DNA from: Candidatus Cloacimonas sp. SDB
GTDB taxonomy: Bacteria; Cloacimonadota; Cloacimonadia; Cloacimonadales; TCS61
NCBI GenBank assembly: GCA_001412425.1
Contig: LKUH01000493.1
Span: 1 to 8,605, forward strand
Length of the DNA: 8,605 nt
Reading direction: 5' to 3'
Positions 1-5,443 of this stretch are shown one piece after another; the first letter of the stretch is position 1, and the number at the start of each line of letters is the position of its first letter. Both the position numbers and the translations under genes were made by a program. The notes under the pieces are model-generated. The model searched no databases. It was not told the origin of the DNA and saw nothing but the letters and a program-made list of their open reading frames with translations.

Positions 1-43
1 TTTCAAAGTAATCAATAAAAAATGATGATATCAGAGGATCTTG

Positions 44-973
44 ATGAGAAGACTGATAATTATATTGAATCCGATAGCAGGAAAAGGGTACGCTCCCAGG
101 CATATTCCCTTCATAAATGAGTTTTTGCGAAATTTCGAAATGGATTATGAAATTCACATTACAAAATATGCTGGTGAAGGTATTGAGCTGGCAGAATAAT
201 TTTCAGCTGATTCGAATACGGCTGTAATTGCGGCTGGAGGAGATGGGACCTGTAATGAAATCATTAATGGCTTGATGCGGACTAAACTGAAACGAGACTC
301 TCACGAAAATGAGCCTGTTTTAGGAGTTATTCCCATTGGCCGGGGTAATGACTTTGCCTATGGCGCTGATATACCTTTAACCCTTAAAGACAGTCTGAAT
401 GCCATTGTTCATGGTAAACCTGCTCATATGGATGTAGGACTGGTAAAAGGCGGAAATTATCCTGATGGCAGGTATTTTGGTAATGGTATTGGTGTGGGTT
501 TTGACACTATTGTCGGGTTGGAAGCAGCTAAAATGAAACATATTCATGGTGCTGCCGCCTATTTTATCGGAGCACTTAAAACTCTTATGCTGTATCCGTC
601 TGCCCCTGATGTTGAATTAACTTATAATGAGGTAACTTCAAGATATTCACCTGCCCTCATCTCAATAATGAACGGTAAAAGAATGGGCGGAAGTTTCTAT
701 ATGACGCCAGATGCCAATAACAATGACGGAGTTCTGAATATGTGTCTTACCAGACAAGGCAGTCGCAGGGATCTTCTTAAAACGATGCTGTATTATCTAA
801 AAGGTACTCAAAACAGTCTGGATAATACTTTCACCGCTCAGAGCTCGGCTTTTATGTTAAAAGCTGTAAATGGCTCACTGGCAGTTCATGCGGATGGTGA
901 AACAATTTGTGAAACGGGTAAAGAGCTTGAAGTTGAATGCATCCCCAATGCCTTGAAAATAATAAAATTGTGA
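44..973 (+). pseudogene. Diacylglycerol kinase family lipid kinase (YegS/BmrU-like), interrupted by an in-frame stop
   Basis: Read from ATG 44, the frame encodes a lipid kinase of about 309 residues, the usual length for the DAGK catalytic family. These cytoplasmic or membrane-associated enzymes phosphorylate diacylglycerol or a related lipid with ATP. Visible motifs are NPIAGKG (residues 9-15), the nucleotide-binding GGDGT (65-69), PIGRGNDFA (97-105), a C-terminal NGKRMGGSF / PDANNNDGVL block and a terminal HADGE. An AGAGG ribosome site at 33-37 supports ATG 44. Codon 52 is TAA (197-199), and the same frame continues beyond it with no other lesion. The open part after the stop can only start at TTG 272 or ATG 275, downstream of GGDGT, so the 233-residue remnant should not be active alone. 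The acyltransferase gene follows after 19 bp. The break is either a recent nonsense mutation or a base-calling error. Family identity is firm; the functional state is uncertain. Confidence 0.85.
197..199 (+). other. In-frame TAA nonsense codon inside the lipid kinase gene
   Basis: The TAA lies exactly in frame between ATG 44 and the conserved GGDGT motif at 236-250. Residues on both sides (TKYAGEGIELAE before, VIAAGGDGT after) match the normal family order with normal spacing. One base change to GAA, CAA or AAA would restore an uninterrupted gene. TAA is the normal stop of neighbouring genes (1656-1658, 2653-2655, 3178-3180), so reassignment of this codon is not a good explanation. Confidence 0.9.
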
Positions 974-992
974 CCTGGAGTAAGGATAAAAC

Positions 993-1658
993 ATGAAATT
1001 ATGTGGGAAAATAGCAGCCGTTATGCTGAAAAGTCTGTTGCATGTGATCTGCAAGGTGGACGATAAAGAACTGGAGAAAATTCCCCTCAAAGGACCTTTT
1101 ATAATTGCGATGAACCATATCAGTTTTCTGGAAGTGCCATTGTTTTATGTTGATCTTGCTCCCAGGAAGGTTCATGGCATTGCCAAAAAAGAAACCTGGA
1201 AAAACCTGATTACAAGAATTTTAGCTAATTGCTGGGATTCCATTTCGATAGACCGGGAAGGATTCACAGCCAGTACTTTCCGTAAAGTCAGGAATTTCCT
1301 GAACCAGGATAGAATAATTGTTATTGCGCCTGAAGGGACCAGAACCGGAGACGGTAAACTTATCAAAGCGCACCCCGGAATTATCTCAATGGCTATGTTA
1401 TCTGATGTTCCCATAATACCTGTTGTTCATTTTGGGGCAGAATCTTTCTGGAAGAATATTGCTAGATTTAAACGCACTCCCTTCACTTATAGAGTCGGAA
1501 AACCATTGCGGATAAACACTTCGGAAAAAAATTCCAGAATAAGACAGGAGCTGGTTGACCAGTTGATGTTACGCCTGGCTGAATTATTGCCGCCCCAATA
1601 TAGAGGTTATTATTCTGACTTAAATGAAATTGATACTAAATATTATGAGGTTTTATAA
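993..1658 (+). CDS. plsC: 1-acyl-sn-glycerol-3-phosphate acyltransferase (PlsC-like), with HX4E variant
   Basis: This 221-residue protein has the blocks of the PlsC/LPLAT family, which acylate lysophosphatidic acid at the inner membrane to give phosphatidic acid. Block I is NHISFLE (41-47), block II is SISIDREG (83-90), block III is EGTRTGDGK (114-122) and block IV is VPIIPV (139-144). The C-terminus PPQYRGYYSDL also fits the family. Length is normal. The oddity is block I: the catalytic pair is normally His-X4-Asp, and here it is His42-X4-Glu47 (GAA at 1131-1133). ATG 993 is supported by AAGGA at 982-986, six bases upstream. The gene lies 19 bp after the lipid kinase, so the two probably form one transcript for phospholipid synthesis or remodelling. 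Substrate preference cannot be read from sequence; lysophospholipids other than LPA are possible. Confidence 0.87.
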   Translation: MKLCGKIAAVMLKSLLHVICKVDDKELEKIPLKGPFIIAMNHISFLEVPLFYVDLAPRKVHGIAKKETWKNLITRILANCWDSISIDREGFTASTFRKVRNFLNQDRIIVIAPEGTRTGDGKLIKAHPGIISMAMLSDVPIIPVVHFGAESFWKNIARFKRTPFTYRVGKPLRINTSEKNSRIRQELVDQLMLRLAELLPPQYRGYYSDLNEIDTKYYEVL

Positions 1659-1721
1659 ATAGACCTGTACGAATCAATCAGTTAATCAATGTTTCTAGCG
1701 TTTGAAATAAATAAATTTTGA

Positions 1722-1750
1722 TTTTTTTGGTAATTAACTTTAATTATATT
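1722..1750 (+). promoter_or_regulatory. Possible promoter for the DUF1295/β-barrel operon
   Basis: The 115-bp gap 1659-1773 is very AT-rich. TATATT at 1745-1750 matches a -10 box at five of six positions, but the region 17 bp upstream is only a T-run and not a good -35. Two copies of TAATTA, 10 bp apart (1731-1736 and 1741-1746), overlap the site. In such AT-rich DNA this is weak evidence. No convincing terminator hairpin for the upstream acyltransferase gene was found in the gap. Confidence 0.22.
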
Positions 1751-1773
1751 ACAAAATTAATGAGGAACCGAAT

Positions 1774-2655
1774 ATGAAAAAAGAAGACGGTAAAGCTATA
1801 ATCGGATTAATTTTGGCCATACTTTTAGGGTTTGGAATCGCATTAGCAGGAAGCTGGAACGGAATAACTTATCACGGGCTTCCTCTTTTCGGATTACTGG
1901 TCGCATTTGCATTTCTGATTCAATGGATTGCTTTTATTCCGGCATTTCTGCTGCAGACTGAAAGATTTTATGACATTGTCGGAAGTTTAACCTATATTGC
2001 GCTGGTGATAATTTCTGTATGTTTGAGTCCAATAGTGGACGGCAGATCTGCCCTGATGCTGATTCTGGTGATGATCTGGGCAGTACGGCTGGGAAGCTTT
2101 CTGTTCCGAAGAGTATTAAAAGCAGGGAAGGATGGCAGATTTGATGAGATTAAACCGCATTTCTTCAGATTCCTCACAGCCTGGACCTTGCAGGCACTCT
2201 GGATAACCTTTACCCTTTCAGCCGCTTTAATTGTAATTACAACGTCTAACCGCAAAGAACTTGATCTGTTCGCTCTTTTCGGCTTCCTGGTCTGGATCAT
2301 CGGTTTTACCCTGGAAGCAGTTGCCGACCTGCAGAAAAGCCGCTTCAAAACGGATCCCACAAATAACGGAAAATTCATTAACACGGGACTCTGGTCCAGA
2401 TCGAGGCACCCTAACTATTTTGGTGAGATCATGCTCTGGACAGGTGTTCTGATCATAGCACTTCCTGTGCTTAAAGGATGGAACTGGGTTGCTCTAGTAT
2501 CACCAGTATTTGTTGCCATATTATTAACTCAAATCAGCGGAATTCCCATATTGGAAAAAAGAGCGGATCAAAAATGGGGAGGTCAGGAAGATTATGAAAC
2601 TTATAAGCAGAATACTCCTGTTTTGATCCCTAGATTATCAGCAAAAAATAATTAA
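1774..2655 (+). CDS. DUF1295 family integral membrane protein (steroid 5-alpha-reductase/isoprenylcysteine methyltransferase-like fold)
   Basis: This 293-residue, strongly hydrophobic protein has about seven or eight predicted membrane segments (roughly 8-28, 36-60, 66-88, 92-112, 138-158, 163-183, 218-256). The diagnostic stretch is GLWSRSRHPNYFGE (205-218), followed by a C-terminal DYETYKQNTPVLIPRL (273-288). Both are hallmarks of DUF1295, related to steroid 5-alpha reductases and isoprenylcysteine methyltransferases. In those relatives this region binds NADPH or S-adenosylmethionine. Bacterial members mostly have no proven substrate, so I give no reaction. GAGGAA at 1762-1767 is six bases before ATG 1774. 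The β-barrel gene starts 12 bp after the stop, and its ribosome site overlaps this stop codon, so the two are probably co-transcribed. Family assignment is firm; function is unknown. Confidence 0.88.
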   Translation: MKKEDGKAIIGLILAILLGFGIALAGSWNGITYHGLPLFGLLVAFAFLIQWIAFIPAFLLQTERFYDIVGSLTYIALVIISVCLSPIVDGRSALMLILVMIWAVRLGSFLFRRVLKAGKDGRFDEIKPHFFRFLTAWTLQALWITFTLSAALIVITTSNRKELDLFALFGFLVWIIGFTLEAVADLQKSRFKTDPTNNGKFINTGLWSRSRHPNYFGEIMLWTGVLIIALPVLKGWNWVALVSPVFVAILLTQISGIPILEKRADQKWGGQEDYETYKQNTPVLIPRLSAKNN

Positions 2656-2667
2656 AGGAGAGAATAA

Positions 2668-3180
2668 GTGAAAAAATCAGTTAAGTTATTATATCTCATA
2701 GTAAGTCTAATATTCCTGCAGTTATCACTTCATGCAAGTCTGGAGCTGGATGTTGAAACAGGAGCTTTATTCAGCGGATACAATGACATTAGAATTCCAG
2801 GTGATGAAGGTACTCTGTTTTCTTTATCGGAAGAATTGGAAACTGATGTTATTCCATTTTATCGGTTAAGAGCTTTTTACAGCTTTAATTCCCGACATCA
2901 TTTAGGTGTATTGCTGGCTCCTTTATCTGTTAAATCTGAAGGGAAACTGGACCGGGATTTAAATTTCCAGGATAAATTTGGTTTACTACTGGATGGAGAT
3001 GCTCTTGCAGCCCCGCAAGGCAGGGCAGAGGATGTACTGGCAGCAATAACTTATGACATCTCAGATCAATTAAGACTAAAAGCAGGATACCGAATTCTGG
3101 AAGGTGGGGCAGATAACGATGAAGTTTATACTTTTGCTCTGTTCCATTATGCTGTTCTGGGATTGATAATTGACTTTTAA
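2668..3180 (+). CDS. Small outer-membrane β-barrel protein, apparently shortened in the middle
   Basis: The 170-residue product starts at GTG 2668, with a strong AAAGGAG site (2654-2660) seven bases upstream. Residues 1-23 form a signal peptide (Lys-rich start, hydrophobic core, cleavage likely after LHA23). The mature chain is a series of alternating amphipathic strands: about 25-44, 62-74, 77-93, 103-114, 122-131, 135-146 and 154-170. It ends in Phe, as many outer-membrane barrels do. The conserved-looking segments FSGYNDIRIPGD (35-46), DALAAPQGRAEDV (111-123) and YRILEGGADNDEVY (141-154) match a barrel family I remember at roughly 210-230 residues. In that family an additional block of strands lies between the positions corresponding to 100 and 102 here. 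Seven recognisable strands is an odd number for a barrel. No function is known to me. It probably shares a transcript with the DUF1295 gene. Confidence 0.75.
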   Translation: MKKSVKLLYLIVSLIFLQLSLHASLELDVETGALFSGYNDIRIPGDEGTLFSLSEELETDVIPFYRLRAFYSFNSRHHLGVLLAPLSVKSEGKLDRDLNFQDKFGLLLDGDALAAPQGRAEDVLAAITYDISDQLRLKAGYRILEGGADNDEVYTFALFHYAVLGLIIDF

Positions 3181-3210
3181 AACTGAAGCCGAGAAAAGTA
3201 GTAGTTAGCC

Positions 3211-3256
3211 GAACAACCTGCGTTCAGTATAAAATTTTTCATTGATCAAAAAAATT
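3211..3256. terminator. Weak candidate terminator region between convergent genes
   Basis: The 74-bp gap separates two converging operons. It holds a short GAAC/GTTC hairpin (3211-3214 with 3222-3225) and an all-AT hairpin, AATTTTT at 3233-3239 pairing with AAAAATT at 3250-3256. The A/T runs would read as U-tracts in either direction. The stems are short and lack GC, so this is only a positional candidate. Confidence 0.25.
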
Positions 3257-3992
3257 ATAAAATCCATTTTCTTTTGATATTAAATATGCTCAGATAAAAA
3301 AGCAGGGAGCAGAAAGCAAGCAGCAGTAAAAGGTTCAAACCAAAAGCCAATATGTTATTCTGGCCCACAGAAAAGCGTAAAATATCTACACCATAAGTTA
3401 TTGGCAATAGATAGGATAAGGGGCGAATAAGCAGTGGCAGAGAGGCTATCGGAACAAACAGACCACACAGAAATATCATGGGAAAACGAAAGAAATTGGA
3501 ATAAGTCTGAGCCTCAAATACTTCCTTGGCGGCAACTGAGATGAACAATCCTAACAAAGTTGATACAAAAGAAAGCAAGATGATGCCTGTTGCCAAAGCG
3601 GTAAAATTTTCTACAACTACCTTAAAATAGAAAAATGAGATTAAAACAGGAATAAAGCTGTTAAAAATCCCGAATATGATTGCTCCGGAAATTTTAGCAA
3701 TTACCAGAAGTTCAATACTAATCGGAGCTAAAAGCAGGCGCTCGAAGGAGCGTGATTTTCTTTCGAAAGTTATTGTTACAGCCAGCATGGAGGTAGTTCC
3801 GAAAAGTATGGACATGGCAATAATTCCAGGGAAAACTTCCAGCATGTTAAAGGCAGATTTCGTTCTTATGAACATCATCAGCATCCAGGCAAAGGGAAAA
3901 ATAATGCCCCAGCTTATGTTGGGTGGCTTTAGATAATAGTTCTTCATATCTTTAAGAAGTATGTTCCAAAATGCTGTAAGGGATTTCATCAT
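3255..3992 (-). CDS. ABC-2 type transporter permease
   Basis: This 245-residue protein has about six membrane helices (near 26-42, 55-75, 98-122, 130-155, 170-190, 215-237) in the ABC-2 exporter layout. The cytoplasmic motif ERKSRSFERLLLAPIS (about 77-92) corresponds to the E-x-x-x-G-T-x-E-R-L-L-x-x-P-I-S coupling region of DrrB/NodJ-like permeases. It would form the membrane channel for the ATPase encoded just upstream. Two ATG codons stand in tandem. The first (3992-3990) overlaps the ATPase stop as ATGA but is only two bases from the AAGGAG site. The second (3989-3987) is five bases from it and is the more likely start, giving 244 residues. Either way translation is coupled to the ATPase. 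The substrate cannot be inferred; drugs, lipids and polysaccharides are all exported by this class. Confidence 0.9.
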   Translation of the reverse strand: MMKSLTAFWNILLKDMKNYYLKPPNISWGIIFPFAWMLMMFIRTKSAFNMLEVFPGIIAMSILFGTTSMLAVTITFERKSRSFERLLLAPISIELLVIAKISGAIIFGIFNSFIPVLISFFYFKVVVENFTALATGIILLSFVSTLLGLFISVAAKEVFEAQTYSNFFRFPMIFLCGLFVPIASLPLLIRPLSYLLPITYGVDILRFSVGQNNILAFGLNLLLLLAFCSLLFYLSIFNIKRKWIL

Positions 3993-4963
3993 TTCTCCTT
4001 CTCTTTTTTCATCAATTTCAGTCCGATACCTGTAATAAGAACAAAAGCATCTTCTAAAGAGGGTTTTATCAGTCTGGCTTCCATAATATTTCTGTCTGCC
4101 AGTATATTGATAAATGGTACTATATTTATCTTCGTTCCGCTGATGATTTTAAGGGTGTTGCTGTTCTTAATCTCTATCTTAACTGCTGGAAATTGCTGTT
4201 GCAAATCAGCAGATAATGATGCTTCGTTTGCGATGTTTGTTTCAAAAACAATCTCGACGATGTTATCCCGTTGTACGGCTGAAGTTAAATTGGCAACAGT
4301 ATCTAATTTAATAATCTTACCCTGATTGATAATAGCTATCCTGTCACACAAACGTTCCGCTTCCTCAATATAATGTGTAGTAAGAAAAATTGATGTACCG
4401 TTATAATTAAGTTGTTTGATCAAATTTCTTATCTGGCGCACAGATGCCACATCTATACCGGAAGTAGGTTCGTCCAGAAAAAGAATATCAGGTTGATGGA
4501 TGAGTGCAGCAGCAATAGTAAGCTTTCTTTTCATACCTTTTGAATAAGTCTGAAATTTTTTGTGGGAAAATTCTGTCAGATCAAATAATTCGATCAATTC
4601 ATGAGCTCTTTTTTCTCTGACAATTTTATTGATTCCATACAAAGCCCCGCAAAAACACAGGTTATCGAAACCGCTCATTTCAGCATATAAATTACTTTCG
4701 TCCGCTACCACTCCAATGATATTCTGAGCATTGTTAATATTTTTTGTAAGGTCTTTGCCATTATAGAATATCTTTCCGTCCGTTATTTTTGCCAATCCGA
4801 TAAGCATGTTGATGGTGGTTGTTTTACCTGCTCCGTTAGGACCGAGTAATCCGAATATCTCACCTTTTCTAACAGCAAAATTGATGTCTTCAACTGCAAC
4901 AAAATCACCGAATTTTTTGTGTAAATTAACAGCTTCAATAATATTTGAATTCATTTCATTCAC
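3989..4963 (-). CDS. ABC-2 type transporter ATP-binding protein
   Basis: This 324-residue ATPase has Walker A GPNGAGKTT (41-49), signature YSKGMKRKL (140-148, a YSKGM variant of LSGGQ that is usual in NatA/DrrA-type exporters), Walker B ILFLDEPTSGID (160-171) and switch histidine H197 in TTHYIEEAE. The usual Q-loop glutamine is not seen: the region reads IGVVADESNLY (83-93), with Asp88 where Gln is expected. A C-terminal domain of about 90 residues ends in PSLEDAFVLITG (301-312), typical of ABC-2 ATPases. It energises export through the permease encoded next. The frame opens at GTG 4963, overlapping the repressor's TGA by three bases. ATG 4954, three codons later, is an equally plausible start. 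Neither has a clear Shine-Dalgarno sequence, so coupling to the regulator gene is likely. Confidence 0.93.
   Translation of the reverse strand: MNEMNSNIIEAVNLHKKFGDFVAVEDINFAVRKGEIFGLLGPNGAGKTTTINMLIGLAKITDGKIFYNGKDLTKNINNAQNIIGVVADESNLYAEMSGFDNLCFCGALYGINKIVREKRAHELIELFDLTEFSHKKFQTYSKGMKRKLTIAAALIHQPDILFLDEPTSGIDVASVRQIRNLIKQLNYNGTSIFLTTHYIEEAERLCDRIAIINQGKIIKLDTVANLTSAVQRDNIVEIVFETNIANEASLSADLQQQFPAVKIEIKNSNTLKIISGTKINIVPFINILADRNIMEARLIKPSLEDAFVLITGIGLKLMKKEKEK
3995..4000 (-). promoter_or_regulatory. Ribosome binding site of the ABC permease
   Basis: On the minus strand this reads AAGGAG, embedded in the last codons of the ATPase gene. Its spacing is two bases to the first ATG and five to the second, which favours the second as the true start. 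Its position inside the upstream gene fits translational coupling. Confidence 0.6.
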
Positions 4964-5241
4964 ACAGTATTCAGGAAACTTGAGATAGATTTTTTCACTT
5001 CCAGTAAAATATCGGGGTTAATGGAGTAGTGGATAAAGTTAGCTTTTCTTTCTGTTTTCACTAAACCGATTTGTCTTAATATTCGCAAGTGTTGTGAAAC
5101 AGCAGATTGAGTTACATTCAATCTTCTAGTGAGAGCATTAACGCATAAGTAATTGTGCTGCAGCAATAAGTTCACTATTCCTAAACGGGTCGGGTCAGAT
5201 AATATCTTGAAAAATTCAGCTGCTTTTTCTATATTTTCCAT
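4960..5241 (-). CDS. ArsR-family winged-helix transcriptional regulator
   Basis: This 93-residue protein has the compact ArsR/SmtB layout. KILSDPTRLGIVNLLL (12-27) forms the leading helices, LNVTQSAVSQHLRILRQIGL (41-60) the helix-turn-helix, and VKTERKANFIHYSI (61-74) the wing. Classical metal sensors carry a Cys-Val-Cys pair in the helix before the HTH; here only Cys33 remains (CVN), and no His/Asp metal set is visible in the C-terminal helix. It is therefore probably a metal-independent member that senses something else. It is the first gene of a three-gene operon and overlaps the ABC ATPase gene. That position suggests it represses its own transcription and that of the exporter through the palindrome upstream. 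Start ATG 5241 has a GGGGAAG site (5253-5259) about 11 bases upstream. Confidence 0.9.
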   Translation of the reverse strand: MENIEKAAEFFKILSDPTRLGIVNLLLQHNYLCVNALTRRLNVTQSAVSQHLRILRQIGLVKTERKANFIHYSINPDILLEVKKSISSFLNTV

Positions 5242-5263
5242 TTAATTTTCTACTTCCCCGTAC

Positions 5264-5293
5264 TTATAATATTAGTATTTGTTAATATTCTAA
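5264..5293. promoter_or_regulatory. Candidate operator: 11-8-11 inverted repeat upstream of the ArsR operon
   Basis: TTATAATATTA (5264-5274) and TAATATTCTAA (5283-5293) are reverse complements at 10 of 11 positions, separated by eight bases. The repeat covers the candidate -10 box and transcription start of the ArsR operon, so a bound dimer would block initiation. AT-rich palindromes of this general form are usual for ArsR-family operators. The assignment to this regulator is inference from position. Confidence 0.6.
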
Positions 5294-5311
5294 TTTGTGC
5301 AGAAATGTCAA
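5282..5311 (-). promoter_or_regulatory. Candidate promoter of the arsR-ABC operon
   Basis: On the minus strand a perfect TTGACA (5311-5306) is followed after 18 bases by TATTAA (5287-5282), four of six matches to the -10 consensus. The predicted start is near 5275, giving a leader of about 34 bases before ATG 5241 that includes the GGGGAAG ribosome site. The -10 box lies inside the inverted repeat 5264-5293. Confidence 0.5.
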
Positions 5312-5351
5312 GCTTCAATTTTAAAGATCGGAACATTCTGGTTACAGCCAA

Positions 5352-5400
5352 TGAATTGATTTTCTGGAATTTTTCTTCAAATATCAACCTGAATTGATTT
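5352..5400. repeat. Pair of 11-bp direct repeats (TGAATTGATTT)
   Basis: TGAATTGATTT occurs exactly at 5352-5362 and 5390-5400, start to start 38 bp apart. Partial similarity extends about 10 bases past each copy. They lie between the end of the 999-residue gene and the ArsR promoter. They could be a regulator site or chance in AT-rich DNA; no function is known. Confidence 0.35.
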
Positions 5401-5413
5401 GCAGGGATTTAAA

Positions 5414-5434
5414 AGTTAAAGGTTAACAGTTAGG
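5414..5434. repeat. Short heptanucleotide tandem repeat
   Basis: Three consecutive 7-bp units, AGTTAAA, GGTTAAC and AGTTAGG, share the core GTTA in perfect 7-bp register. They sit directly after the stop codon of the 999-residue gene (in its transcription direction), in a 202-bp intergenic stretch that otherwise holds only the ArsR promoter and the direct repeats. Confidence 0.4.
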
Positions 5435-5443
5435 AACAGGCAA

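Noticed and set aside
1..43. End of an upstream gene (frame ending at TGA 23-25)
   Set aside because: Only seven codons are visible, too few to support a coding call.
197..199. Possible stop-codon recoding (TAA read as an amino acid)
   Set aside because: TAA ends several intact genes here, and no TAA recoding of this kind is known to me in bacteria.
875..1090. Minus-strand open frame of 71 codons
   Set aside because: It overlaps the lipid kinase end and acyltransferase start, both clearly supported on the plus strand, and shows no family features.
1672..1690. AATCAAT direct repeat (two copies, 12 bp apart)
   Set aside because: Seven-base words of this composition are expected by chance in such AT-rich sequence.
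1992..2384. Minus-strand open frame of 130 codons
   Set aside because: It lies wholly inside the DUF1295 gene, antisense, with no recognisable domain or ribosome site.
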